64,000 nt of DNA from Segatella copri (GTDB lineage Bacteria > Bacteroidota > Bacteroidia > Bacteroidales > Bacteroidaceae), in contig NZ_CP156893.1 in assembly GCF_019249795.2 (NCBI RefSeq), positions 1-64,000 on the forward strand, given 5' to 3'. Of this stretch, positions 43,015 through 52,106 are shown piece by piece. Every line of letters begins with the position of its first letter. The stretch's first letter is position 1. The translations under genes were made by a program, and so were the position numbers. Under the pieces are notes generated by a model that was not told where the DNA came from, searched no databases, and saw only the letters and a program-made list of their open reading frames with translations.

Positions 43015-46000
43015 CTAGAAATCAACTTTGAGATTAACACCCCAGGAACGACTGGTAGGAAGAGTACCCACCTCTACACCTGGTACAAATGTATTGCCAT
43101 CAAGTGAGGTTGTCTCCGGGTCATACATTGGATAACTGGTAATGCAAAGCAGATTGCGCCCATATATACCCACTGAAGCATTGTTGATGAAAGTATTCTT
43201 CAACCAAGATTTTGGCAACTGATAATCCAGACGAACCTCGCGAAGCTTGAGATAAGTGGTACTGAAAGTATTGGTTTCCACATTACCAATGCGGTAATAC
43301 TCCTTATAATATGACTCCAGGGTGACAAGTTTCTGATTCGGACTATAAGTACCATCTCCGTTATCAACCACACCCGGTGCTATGCAATACACACCAGCTA
43401 CAGGAGTAATCTTCTGCTTTTCAAAGAGCTTCAGAACATCAGGGTCCGCAATATCCAGGTAGAGACTGGTTCCAGGCTTTCTACCATTCAAGGTCTCAGC
43501 CAGGTGACCCTGTTCGCACATCTTGTGATGTGACTGAGAATAGGTCATACCTCCAACCTTTCCATCCCATTGCATGGAGAATGACCAGTTCTTGAAGCGC
43601 AAAGAGGTATTGAACGCACCCTCCCAGTCTGGTAAGGCACATGCCACATATTCAATCTCAGAAGGACGAGCAGGCAAACCGGCAGAAGTGATAATCACCT
43701 CACCCTTAGCATTACGCTTGAGTTTGTAGCCCCAGATATCTCCCGTGGTTCCACCTTTAGTGCCGATGATACTTACATTGCCACTCACATAAGAACCGAG
43801 AATCTGACGCTCATCAGCAAATTCAGAAAGTGATTCTATCTTGTTCTTATTGGTTGACCAGGTAGCGGTCATATCCCACTGCCAATCTCTATTCCTGATA
43901 GGAGTACCACGGAGTACGATCTCCACACCTCTGTTGCTGACACATCCCGAATTGATGGTACCCTTGGTGTATCCAGTAGTAGGATCAAAGGGAGCATTGA
44001 GAATCTGATTCTTGGTGCGATTATAATAATAGGTCACATCCAATCCCAAACGGCTGCCAAATGCTTTGAAATCCAATCCTCCTTCCCAGTTGGTAGACAT
44101 CTCGGGCTTGAAGTCGGCATTATAAAGTGTACCTGGCTTAACCAAAGAACCCGAGAAATCACTAGTTGTATAGTAAGGTGATGTCTTGTAAGGCTGAGTA
44201 TCATTACCCACCTGTGCCCAAGAAGCGCGCACTTTCAGCAGATTCACCCACTTTGGCATTTTCATCATGCTATTCAACACACCACTCAGACTCACAGAAG
44301 GATAGAAGAAAGAACGATTCTTGCGCGGCAAGGTAGATGACCAGTCATTGCGCCCTGTTATATCCAGGAACAACATCTCCTGATAAGCCAGATTAGCCAT
44401 GAAATAAAGCGAGTTCACACGCTTCTTGCGAATAGTGGTACCAACCAATGGATTTGAAACTCCATTGGCCAAACTATATACACCAGGCGTATTCAAACCG
44501 GTAACAGAAGCTGACAACAAATCATAATACGACTGCATCATGTTACCACCCGCTGAAGCATTCACGTTGAGTCCATTCTCGAAACTGTTATGGTAAGATA
44601 AAAGTACATCAGAGTTAACCTCATAGTCAAAGATGTTCTGCTTCTTGAAGAAACCGGTAGGGAAAGCCTTGTCATCCCATGGTCTGTGCTGTTCCTGCTG
44701 CTGAGCCGTAGCCTGTAAACCAGAACGCAATTGCAAATCAAGGAAACGATTGATGGTAAAATTGGCAGAAATATTACCATTGAAACTATGCTTCTTTGCA
44801 GGGTTGGTTGCCTCGTAAAGCAAAACATACGGATTAGGCAGATAACTGGAGAATGGACGTATCTGCTTGATATTCTCCTTACCCTTGTACCACATTGGCT
44901 TAAACCAATCGAGGTTGAAGTTAGGATTCATGAATATCAGGAAATAGCTTAAGGAGTTAGAGTTATAGGTAAGCTGAGGAGTATTCTCCACATCTCTGTA
45001 AGTATAACTCATACGTGCATTGATCTTCACACGCTTGGAAATCTGTTGTGATCCGGCGAAAGCTGCAGTCAAGCGCTGATAGCCAGAGTTAGGCAAAATC
45101 CATTCACTCTTACTATGAGTCAAAGAGATACGCATATTGCCTGTACCGTTATTACCAGTCAAGGCCAGGGAGTTGGTCATCGTATGCCCCGTTTGGAACA
45201 ATCCGGAGTGATTGTCTTTATAGGCTCTCCAAGGAGTGGCCACATCAGCACGACCTTCTTTCTCCGGGTCATATTGATAGAACATCTGTCCATCAAACTT
45301 CGCACCAAAAGCTGAGCTTGTACCACTGGTGCTAGCCAAACCATCATCACCTGCACCATAGGAGTAATAAGGTTGTCCAGCCCACTCTGTCCCCTTAGAA
45401 CCGATGTTCTTGGCTACACCCTGTCCGAATTCATACTGATAATCAGGAAAGTGAGCAGCTTGTTCCCAGGAATTATTGAAATTATAACTGATACCTAATC
45501 CCTTCTTGGCCTTCTTACCAGACTTGGTGGTAACCATAATGACACCATTAGCAGCTCTTGAACCATAGAGAGCAGAGGCAGACGCTCCCTTCAATACCTG
45601 AATGCTCTCAATGTCATCCGGATTTAAATCAGAGAATCCATTACCAAAGTCAATCGAACCTTCGGAGTTGCCACCGGCACCATAAGAGCCACCAGGATTA
45701 TTCATAGGGCTGGAAAGTGGCACACCATCCACAACGATAAGTGCGCCATTTCCGTCCATATTCATGGAAACGTTGCCACGAAGATTAATCTGGGTTGATG
45801 ACAGGGGACCACCGGCTGAAATGACATTCAAACCTGCCACCTGTCCCTGCAAAGCTTGAGACCAGTTGGCAGGCATCGTTGCCGTAATTTCAGAACCAGA
45901 TACGGTTTGGGTAGCATATCCGAGACTTTTTTCCTCACGCTTGATACCCAAAGCGGTAACCACTACATTATTCAGTTCTATAGGATCGTCGCTGAACTTC

Positions 46001-46143
46001 GACTTCTGTATTTTTTTACCATTTACAGAACTTTTCTTTTCAATAGTCTTGCTGCTATCCTGTGCAACTTGACCATACATGCTTCCTGCAGTACAGCATA
46101 ATGTGAGCGCGAAGAAACAATGCTTCATACGTTGCTTTTTCAT
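43015..46143 (-). CDS. SusC/RagA-family TonB-dependent outer membrane transporter
   Basis: 1042 residues. Signal peptide, then a short linker instead of the usual CarboxypepD_reg domain, then the TonB-box and plug start [20 protein letters not shown]. The plug (about 55-200) has [20 protein letters not shown], the SusC signature; the beta-barrel ends in [10 protein letters not shown] with the terminal phenylalanine. Imports large or complex nutrients with SusD and TonB. The missing N-terminal sandwich is a known variant. First gene of the operon; no ECF sigma or hybrid two-component regulator is adjacent. Confidence 0.95.
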   Translation of the reverse strand: MKKQRMKHCFFALTLCCTAGSMYGQVAQDSSKTIEKKSSVNGKKIQKSKFSDDPIELNNVVVTALGIKREEKSLGYATQTVSGSEITATMPANWSQALQGQVAGLNVISAGGPLSSTQINLRGNVSMNMDGNGALIVVDGVPLSSPMNNPGGSYGAGGNSEGSIDFGNGFSDLNPDDIESIQVLKGASASALYGSRAANGVIMVTTKSGKKAKKGLGISYNFNNSWEQAAHFPDYQYEFGQGVAKNIGSKGTEWAGQPYYSYGAGDDGLASTSGTSSAFGAKFDGQMFYQYDPEKEGRADVATPWRAYKDNHSGLFQTGHTMTNSLALTGNNGTGNMRISLTHSKSEWILPNSGYQRLTAAFAGSQQISKRVKINARMSYTYRDVENTPQLTYNSNSLSYFLIFMNPNFNLDWFKPMWYKGKENIKQIRPFSSYLPNPYVLLYEATNPAKKHSFNGNISANFTINRFLDLQLRSGLQATAQQQEQHRPWDDKAFPTGFFKKQNIFDYEVNSDVLLSYHNSFENGLNVNASAGGNMMQSYYDLLSASVTGLNTPGVYSLANGVSNPLVGTTIRKKRVNSLYFMANLAYQEMLFLDITGRNDWSSTLPRKNRSFFYPSVSLSGVLNSMMKMPKWVNLLKVRASWAQVGNDTQPYKTSPYYTTSDFSGSLVKPGTLYNADFKPEMSTNWEGGLDFKAFGSRLGLDVTYYYNRTKNQILNAPFDPTTGYTKGTINSGCVSNRGVEIVLRGTPIRNRDWQWDMTATWSTNKNKIESLSEFADERQILGSYVSGNVSIIGTKGGTTGDIWGYKLKRNAKGEVIITSAGLPARPSEIEYVACALPDWEGAFNTSLRFKNWSFSMQWDGKVGGMTYSQSHHKMCEQGHLAETLNGRKPGTSLYLDIADPDVLKLFEKQKITPVAGVYCIAPGVVDNGDGTYSPNQKLVTLESYYKEYYRIGNVETNTFSTTYLKLREVRLDYQLPKSWLKNTFINNASVGIYGRNLLCITSYPMYDPETTSLDGNTFVPGVEVGTLPTSRSWGVNLKVDF

Positions 46144-46187
46144 TTACTACCTTTTTATAGAGAATTCATAACTAACAATTTCTGGTG

Positions 46188-46195
46188 CAAAGGTA
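46188..46195 (-). promoter_or_regulatory. -7 box (TACCTTTG) of the SusCD operon
   Basis: Minus strand, 45 bp upstream of the susC start; no clear TTTG -33 box. Confidence 0.6.
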
Positions 46196-46376
46196 GGACT
46201 ATGATATTACGTATTGAGGTCAATGAGGATACATTCTATTTACTTTCTTGTTGCCAAAGAATTACAAACAAAGCTAACTTCCACATATACAACAGATTGC
46301 AAAAAAATGGAGCAAACTAAAGACAACAGTTTGCAAAACTCAGCCAAAGGAAGAATGTTTTGATGCCTTTACTCCA

Positions 46377-47810
46377 TTACCTGTTGCTGTCTTCCTCTAA
46401 CCTGTGATACCGTTCATATACATCAAGAGCATACTCCTGCCTGAGCAGTTCACCCCGATGAAGCCCTTCAACCACCTCTGCCGTAAGTCCACAATCACTG
46501 AAATCAACAAGATAAGTACAAAGCAACTTGTTGATGATAGGAATGAGATCCTTTGCTCCTAAGCTGCAAGCTAAATCAATGGCCGCAGCCACCACGTAAC
46601 CATCACAACAGTCAGCGGTTTCCAATCTGCCATCATAGAAGACGAGCATGTCCTTCACCCACGCTGTCGCCTGTTCCTTCAAGGCAGGATTCTTTTCAAC
46701 ATAAAACTCCACATATTCATAAACGTTCATGCGGCAGTAATGGTCAAGCTTTGGCGTTTTCAGGAATTTCGTGAATTCAGAGAAAGGATCCGGATTCAAC
46801 TTGTAGAGGGTTGGGGCAAAGAGATAATTGGTCGCCAGCCAGCTCAACTGATCTAAGAAATCACTTTCAAACTTCAATACATCCATCAGAAGACGGAAAG
46901 ATTCCATGTTACCCACCTCTGCAAGAAGGATGATGCTATGACGTATGGCAGCAAACAATTCCCCTGTCGCTTTCAAATGCTGGTATTTGCCCAAGCCATA
47001 CCTGATTATGTTCTCCAAGTCCTGACGCAACTCCTCGTGATCTATAGTCAGCAAGAGATCGATGATGTGATCCGGCAGGATCCATTTATAGGCATGAAAA
47101 GTCAGATACGACATCACTTCGGGATTCAGCAGCTTGATATGAGTTGGATATGATGGCAATTCGTAGCCATACACTTCCTCATGGATTTCATATTCACAAC
47201 CCTGAAATTCCTCTTCATGCCAATCCCATCCACCAATATATGCCGTACTATCTCCTATTCGGAACTTGAAGTTTCTGCCAAGATGTTCCTGCATGGTAGA
47301 AAGATAACAAGATGCCTCCAACCTGTCTTCTGCAAGCTGATAATGCATACCATTCAAGCCCCATTGATATTCAATGAGAGGAACGTTGTCATCATCTTCT
47401 TCCAGGATATATTGAGTAATGTCCCATGCATCAACAGGTTCAATGCCGGCTTCCTCAGCAAATTCAATGGAACCATAGATCAGATTGTGAGCCACCTCAT
47501 ATGGTATCTCCACCATCCTGTCATTCTCTTTATCCGAGTAGTACTCAACAATTTCTGCCAACTTTCTGGGTGATACGTTGAAGAAATATCTGGTTCCTAT
47601 CAGACCCCTGCACAACTTGTCGATGCAGAAATCCGCACATGTTACAGTTCCCTTTGGGTGAATACGTGTCACGATGACCATAATTTCATCGGCATCTTTC
47701 CAGTTGGCATAAGTATAGCATTTGCCAAGAGGAAGCATACGGGCTTTCTCCTTGATATATTTCTCCGGACTCATCGGCTGAGCACCGGATTTATTGTTCT
47801 TTTTCCCCAT
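46377..47810 (-). CDS. Large cytoplasmic protein of unknown function
   Basis: 477 residues from the ATG at 47810 (MGKKNNKSG); an in-frame ATG at 47837 is less likely. The N-terminal 110 residues have a beta-rich look (CYTYANWKDADEIMVIVTRI). A helical repeat-like region (250-470) with LLTIDHEELRQDLENII and similar hairpins follows. No signal peptide, membrane segment or catalytic motif is recognised. It is transcribed alone. Confidence 0.8.
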   Translation of the reverse strand: MGKKNNKSGAQPMSPEKYIKEKARMLPLGKCYTYANWKDADEIMVIVTRIHPKGTVTCADFCIDKLCRGLIGTRYFFNVSPRKLAEIVEYYSDKENDRMVEIPYEVAHNLIYGSIEFAEEAGIEPVDAWDITQYILEEDDDNVPLIEYQWGLNGMHYQLAEDRLEASCYLSTMQEHLGRNFKFRIGDSTAYIGGWDWHEEEFQGCEYEIHEEVYGYELPSYPTHIKLLNPEVMSYLTFHAYKWILPDHIIDLLLTIDHEELRQDLENIIRYGLGKYQHLKATGELFAAIRHSIILLAEVGNMESFRLLMDVLKFESDFLDQLSWLATNYLFAPTLYKLNPDPFSEFTKFLKTPKLDHYCRMNVYEYVEFYVEKNPALKEQATAWVKDMLVFYDGRLETADCCDGYVVAAAIDLACSLGAKDLIPIINKLLCTYLVDFSDCGLTAEVVEGLHRGELLRQEYALDVYERYHRLEEDSNR

Positions 47811-47837
47811 TCGTTTTAAATTTATCTTATCTATCAA

Positions 47838-48086
47838 TTTTTCCAGTAAACAAAAGTATTGAACACCTGTCGGCGGGAAGCCTAAACTTCTCTCATTTGA
47901 ACATAAAGGAAAAACATCTGATCAGGAATAGAACGTTAGTTTACCTTATGTCAAATCCTAGAGACTATTATCAATGAAAGAATCCAATTCTTTACACTGC
48001 TTATAGTACGTATACACTTCCTTTATAGAACAAATTTTTGACATCATATATTTATTACATAGCACTTCGAGAGAAGAAGATGTTGA
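47838..48086. other. Intergenic, no gene seen
   Basis: Leader of the minus-strand gene and A+T-rich DNA up to the WG-repeat remnant; no promoter box stands out. Confidence 0.4.
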
Positions 48087-48374
48087 GCCAATGCCATCAA
48101 ATTACAGGAATTGTATCAGGCAGGAAAGAAATGGGGCGTGAAGGTAGATGGTAAAGTTATCGTGCCACCCCTCTACTGCAGTATAGCGCAACCTGTTGGT
48201 GCCTATTGCGCCTTTGAACAGATACCCAAACATTGGAGCATTATGACATTGAAAGGAAAAGTGATTGTTGATGCCAAATATGAGAAGGTGGAGATTCGTG
48301 ACAATGGAATCGCCGTGGTAACAGGCATAATGGGAAAAACACAGACAATCAAACTTTTAAAGGTAAAAAAGTAA
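48087..48374 (+). pseudogene. C-terminal fragment of a WG-repeat protein
   Basis: The frame is open after a stop at 48084 but has no ATG before the repeats. It reads AGKKWGVKVDGKVIVPPLY and then LKGKVIVDAKYEKVEI: two WG (KWG) beta-hairpin repeats plus a tail. Such repeats are found in surface or stress-related proteins of Bacteroidota. The 5' part is missing. Confidence 0.65.
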
Positions 48375-48485
48375 AAGGGTAAAAAGGATTTTTGCTTTTT
48401 GAAATGACAATGAAGAAGATCAATGCTGTAAGCATGCAATAAAGCAATAGACAAATAGCGCAATACCTATATAGATATAAAAGTT

Positions 48486-48525
48486 AAGGGCGCTCTATCC
48501 TTTAGGAAGGAGCGCCCTTTTCTTA
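48486..48525 (+). terminator. Terminator after the WG-repeat remnant
   Basis: GGGCGCTC (48488-48495 region) pairs with GAGCGCCC around a 13-14 base loop, followed by TTTTCTT. Confidence 0.8.
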
Positions 48526-48726
48526 TCATCTGACAGGAATCCCTATCTTGTTACACACATATCAATGCGAGAAAAATGATATATATAAATTATTGCCACA
48601 AAAACAACATATCCGATAGCAAAATGTCATTTTTAAGGCTAAAAACAAGTGGTTGACCCATATCAAGAAAGACATATTGCAATGATATTTCTCGGCAAAA
48701 GATGCCGTTATTCGATAAAAAAGTGT

Positions 48727-48734
48727 TAACTTTG
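48727..48734 (+). promoter_or_regulatory. -7 box (TAACTTTG) of the 46-residue gene
   Basis: 51 bp upstream of the ATG at 48786. Confidence 0.6.
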
Positions 48735-48785
48735 CACTCGCATTTAAGGAATAACAAATAATAAATTTTAAAAAGGTTAATAATT

Positions 48786-48926
48786 ATGATGACTATTTTT
48801 ACAATGGCTTTCGCCGCAGTTATGTTTTCAGGTATGGTTCTTTGCATGGGCATGTTCTTGAAACACGTAGTAGACTCAATTCCAGAAATGGCTAACATGA
48901 GCCATTCTGTTAGCTTGAGCAAGTAA
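48786..48926 (+). CDS. 46-residue membrane peptide
   Basis: Starts MMTIFTMAFAAVMFSGMVLC, one hydrophobic helix, followed by a short polar tail (HVVDSIPEMANMSHSVSLSK). It has its own -7 box, an A-rich ribosome-binding region (AAAAAGGTTAATAATT) and ordinary codon use. No homologous family name was recognised. Likely an inner-membrane small protein. Confidence 0.6.
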   Translation: MMTIFTMAFAAVMFSGMVLCMGMFLKHVVDSIPEMANMSHSVSLSK

Positions 48927-48997
48927 GAATAGAACACTACGATATACATAATATATATATATGAATCACTTTAGAAATAGAGAGAGATTTATATAAC

Positions 48998-49251
48998 GAT
49001 GAGGGTGTGTCATAAGTCTGGATAATAGTTGGTGTATAACAGTTGGCTACCGCATGCACAACAGGTGTTGTGCATGCGCATATCAGCTGTTATGCAAGCG
49101 CACAACAGCTGTTGTGCGATCGAAGATACTGACTGTCTCAACAACATATCCTATCTCTTCCAACAACATATCCTATCTCTTTCAGCGTCATATCCTATCT
49201 CTTTCAACAAATAGAAGAGGGTGAATCATAAACTTATGACACATCCTCATC
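48998..49251. repeat. Palindrome-rich repeat element with 22-bp tandem repeats
   Basis: The outer 20-bp arms (GATGAGGGTGTGTCATAAGT at 48998-49017, complement with one mismatch at 49232-49251) enclose three inner palindromes: 49051-49078 (13-bp arms, 2-base loop), an imperfect one near 49079-49096 and a perfect 20-bp one, CGCACAACAGCTGTTGTGCG at 49099-49118. A 22-bp unit repeated three times with CATATCCTATCTCTTY as core follows (49139-49204). No coding potential. Confidence 0.8.
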
Positions 49252-49843
49252 TTGCTTAATATTCCATCGAGAAGGTGATACCTCTTCGCAGACATTTTAC
49301 TTAAATGCCTGAATATACTGCTTTAAAGCATCACGTAATATCTCTTCACAACTCTTTTTTGTCTTAATCTTAGTTCATAGTCTTCATCAGACAAATAAGT
49401 CTGAACACCATGCATAGTGGCTCTTTTCTCTGCAAGAGACATCTTCTGTTTCTTAACAACAGTATGCTGTAGCGGTACTGATGGCATGGATTGAAAAACA
49501 GGTTTAAAAAACATGAAGTTTTAGCAGTAAAGTTTAAATTAATTATCCATTGTTGTCAATTTTGCAGAATCTTTAGTCAAAATTGGCAAAAACTGTTTAT
49601 TCCAAATCTACAAACCGGGTTGGCACGTAACTTGCTCCTACATAGAGTGAAAGCCGAAGCCGAAAGGGCAAGGGGAACGACAAGAACCCTAAGTAATGAC
49701 AGTTGAGGGTTTCTAGAAATCCTTGAGCCTCGTAAGCCGAAGCAATCGTTATTAAAAAGGATAAATTAAAAACAATGAGAAATCCCGACTGAGCCGGAAG
49801 GCGAAGAGAGGACGAGAAAAATAGAATTTGGAGGTTTTACATT
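49252..49843 (+). other. Long non-coding leader region of hsp20
   Basis: About 590 bp with no convincing gene. From about 49620 the sequence becomes purine-rich with repeated GCCGAAG and GGAAC-type words (GAAAGCCGAAGCCGAAAGGG), unlike the A+T-rich DNA before it. It may be a structured 5' leader of the heat-shock gene. A 63-codon minus-strand frame (49323-49514) was not accepted. Confidence 0.4.
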
Positions 49844-50281
49844 ATGTTGTTAGCTCGTAGAAATAACAGTGTTTCAAATTGGTTGAACAGTTGGTTTAAT
49901 GACAACTTCTTTGATACAAACTTGATGCCACGCATGAACGCAACAGCTCCTGCAGTCAACGTCAAGGAAAGTGCTACAGCTTATACGATGGAGGTTGCAG
50001 CTCCTGGTTTGAAGAAAGATATGGTCAAGATGAACATCGATAAGGATGGCTATCTGAATGTATCCATCGAGAACAAGGATGAGAAGAAGGAGGAGAAGGA
50101 AGAGCATTACTTGCGTCGTGAGTTCTCTTACAGCAGCTACTCTCAGAGTTATGCTTTGCCAGAGGATGCTGATCAGGAGAAGATTTCCGCTGAGGTCAGT
50201 GACGGTGTCTTGAAGATTGAGATTCCTAAGATAGCCAAGGAGGAGAAGAAAGACGATGTTAAGCACATTGAGGTTAAGTAA
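49844..50281 (+). CDS. Small heat-shock protein, Hsp20/IbpA family
   Basis: 145 residues. The alpha-crystallin domain spans about 38-140: APAVNVKESATAYTMEVAAPG, the central MNIDKDGYLNVSIENK, and the C-terminal DGVLKIEIPKI with the I-x-I-type assembly motif. A GGAGG ribosome-binding site sits 6-10 bp upstream of the ATG. It holds unfolding proteins as a large oligomer. Single gene with its own terminator. Confidence 0.95.
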   Translation: MLLARRNNSVSNWLNSWFNDNFFDTNLMPRMNATAPAVNVKESATAYTMEVAAPGLKKDMVKMNIDKDGYLNVSIENKDEKKEEKEEHYLRREFSYSSYSQSYALPEDADQEKISAEVSDGVLKIEIPKIAKEEKKDDVKHIEVK

Positions 50282-50347
50282 TCTTTCTTGAAGTGCTATG
50301 CAGCTTTCAAGATACATTCATTGCATTGAGAAAATAATTAAAATTGG

Positions 50348-50381
50348 GGGCTAGTCCTGATTATGGGGCTAGCCCTTTTTT
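50348..50381 (+). terminator. Terminator of hsp20
   Basis: GGGCTAG (50348-50354) pairs with CTAGCCC (50369-50375), followed by six Ts. Confidence 0.88.
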
Positions 50382-50415
50382 GAATATATGAATTTAATTT
50401 TGGAAAGGATCTAGG

Positions 50416-51036
50416 ATGATAAGAATATTTATTTCACTTGTTTTCTGTCTGATGTCTGCCTTTGCCTGTGCGCAGTCAAACCAGTCAGATAATAGGTATC
50501 AATGGGGAAAAAACAAGGCCAGCGAGCAGTTGGTCAATGGTCTGAAGTCACGTCAGAAAACTCTCTGGAAAGAACAGCGCGATTTGCAAAACCGGATAGA
50601 TAGTGTATATTGGGATGAAGCATTGGACGCTATTAAGGATACAACCTTTACTTTGGAAGCCGACAAGGTAGTTTTCCCGTATGGTCAGATTGCTTATGTT
50701 AATTCCAACACCAATTTCGTTTCCGTCAATAAGGACGATGCTGTTGTGCAGGTTGCCTTCAATGTACCCTTCTCCGGACCTAATGGCATTGGTGGAGTTA
50801 CGGTTCAGGGAAGCGTAAGTGGATACAAAATTCAAACAGACAAGAAAGGGACTACACAAGTAAGTATGAGTGTTACTGGTATTGGTATCTCTGCCCAAAT
50901 CTGGATTACCATGTATAAGGGAAGCCATGAAGCCAGTGTGGAAATTCTGCCTAACTTCAACTCTCGTAGGCTCACCCTTAATGGAGTCATACTACCTCTT
51001 CACAAGAGTACTGTATTTCAAGGGCGAACATTATAA
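50416..51036 (+). CDS. DUF4251 domain exported protein
   Basis: 206 residues. Signal peptide MIRIFISLVFCLMSAFACA, then a helical linker and the DUF4251 beta domain (about 70-205): FTLEADKVVFPYGQIAYVNS, VAFNVPFSGPNGIGGVTVQG and RRLTLNGVILP. The family is Bacteroidota-specific and of unknown function, probably periplasmic. Own terminator downstream. Confidence 0.9.
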   Translation: MIRIFISLVFCLMSAFACAQSNQSDNRYQWGKNKASEQLVNGLKSRQKTLWKEQRDLQNRIDSVYWDEALDAIKDTTFTLEADKVVFPYGQIAYVNSNTNFVSVNKDDAVVQVAFNVPFSGPNGIGGVTVQGSVSGYKIQTDKKGTTQVSMSVTGIGISAQIWITMYKGSHEASVEILPNFNSRRLTLNGVILPLHKSTVFQGRTL

Positions 51037-51041
51037 CAAAG

Positions 51042-51075
51042 AAGCCTGCTGACAATTATAGCCAGCAGGCTTTTT
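51042..51075 (+). terminator. Terminator of the DUF4251 gene
   Basis: AAGCCTGCTG (51042-51051) pairs with CAGCAGGCTT (51063-51072), then a T run. Confidence 0.9.
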
Positions 51076-51109
51076 GCTTTCTTCGTCTTTCTGTCCCAAA
51101 AACTATGAT

Positions 51110-51246
51110 TTCATGTCCAAAACTCTTCTTCGCCAGTGGGTTGCATCTTGCCCCCGCACTTTGGGCAAGTATGCATATCCCACCTGTGAATCCTGTCAGA
51201 ACCACATCTTAGACATAGATTCCCAATGACGGCAAGCAGACGCCGA
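51110..51246 (-). repeat. Permuted partial copy of the 25.2-25.6 kb locus
   Basis: 51110-51218 is the inverted copy of 25243-25353 (end of the zinc-ribbon gene; one mismatch seen, GGGGGC for GGGAGC). Directly next to it, 51218-51246 is the inverted copy of 25547-25575 (inside the DUF4186 gene; one mismatch). In the 25-kb locus the two pieces are 190 bp apart and in the opposite order. The open frame at 51111-51311 is an accident of this remnant. Confidence 0.85.
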
Positions 51247-51293
51247 TAATCATGTGCTTTATGATGTATGTACGCAAACAGATTGCATAAAGC

Positions 51294-51309
51294 GTGCAAA
51301 CGTTTGCAC
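51294..51309. promoter_or_regulatory. Perfect 16-bp palindrome, LacI/PurR-type operator candidate
   Basis: GTGCAAACGTTTGCAC matches the LacI-family consensus TGNAANCGNTTNCA in every fixed position. It ends 53 bp upstream of the -7 box of the fimbrial operon. Confidence 0.6.
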
Positions 51310-51362
51310 AAAAAAATATAACCTTTTTGAAACTTTTTCTTGCTTCGTATTGGTTTTTTTCT

Positions 51363-51370
51363 TAAGTTTG
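51363..51370 (+). promoter_or_regulatory. -7 box (TAAGTTTG) of the fimbrial operon
   Basis: 75 bp upstream of the first ATG at 51446; gives a leader of about 70 nt. Confidence 0.65.
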
Positions 51371-51445
51371 CAGCCGAAAATAGATACCAACTAACAAACG
51401 AAGGCTAAGTTTAATATAAACGAAACCAAATATAAAAGTAAAGAT

Positions 51446-52021
51446 ATGATGAAGCAAACATTCATAAAATCAGCTATGTTGCTGCTGCTGATCCTTTCAA
51501 TGGCAACGACGCGAGCGCAGGAGGTCGCTCTGAAGACCAACTTACTGGGATGGGCTTCCACATCTGCCAACGCCGGCATCGAAATCGGCACGGGCAAGAA
51601 AACAACCTTCCAACTCTTCGGCACCCTGAACCCCTGGAAGTTCTCGGGCGACAAGAAGATGAGATTCTGGAATGTTATGCCAGAATACAGATGGTACACC
51701 TGCCAGAAGTTTGGAGGCCATTTCTTCGGAATTCATGCCTTAGGCGGTGAATACAACATTAAAAACATTGACATGCCCTTCGGCATCCTGCCGAAAACTC
51801 TGGAGGGCAGGCACTATGAAGGCTGGTATGTAGGTGGAGGCCTCACCTACGGCTATCAGTGGCTACTCAATAAGCACCTCAATTTCGAAGGGTCTATCGG
51901 TTTGGGGTATGCCTACAGTCCTTACAAGCTTTACGGACGATGCGAAAAATGTCTCGACAAAGACCACCGCAACTATGTGGGCCCTACAAAAGCCGCACTA
52001 TCTCTCATATACGTGTTCTAA
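51446..52021 (+). CDS. DUF3575 outer membrane protein, fimbrial operon
   Basis: 191 residues. Signal peptide (MKQTFIKSAMLLLLILSMATTRA) then an 8-stranded-barrel-like protein: VALKTNLLGWASTSANAGIEI, FWNVMPEYRWYTC, GGEYNIKN, GYQWLLNKHLNFEGSIGLGY and the terminal SLIYVF with aromatic end. DUF3575 proteins are the first gene of many Bacteroidota Mfa/Fim operons, probably accessory to assembly. ATG pairs at 51446/51449 are equivalent. Confidence 0.92.
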   Translation: MMKQTFIKSAMLLLLILSMATTRAQEVALKTNLLGWASTSANAGIEIGTGKKTTFQLFGTLNPWKFSGDKKMRFWNVMPEYRWYTCQKFGGHFFGIHALGGEYNIKNIDMPFGILPKTLEGRHYEGWYVGGGLTYGYQWLLNKHLNFEGSIGLGYAYSPYKLYGRCEKCLDKDHRNYVGPTKAALSLIYVF

Positions 52022-52106
52022 GAATTTAATTTAACTGTGGTTTTAAACTGACAATAAAAACACGTAATAACTAGACAGAATACAAAAAAATTAGGGAAAT
52101 CATAAT

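Noticed and set aside
49139..49204. Three 22-bp direct repeats as a mini CRISPR
   Set aside because: Units are directly adjacent without spacers; a simple tandem repeat.
49323..49514. 63-codon minus-strand frame upstream of hsp20
   Set aside because: No promoter, ribosome-binding site or recognisable domain; basic tail looks accidental.
51111..51311. 66-codon minus-strand frame with zinc-ribbon sequence
   Set aside because: It is the permuted fragment of the gene at 25057 joined to unrelated codons; no start context.
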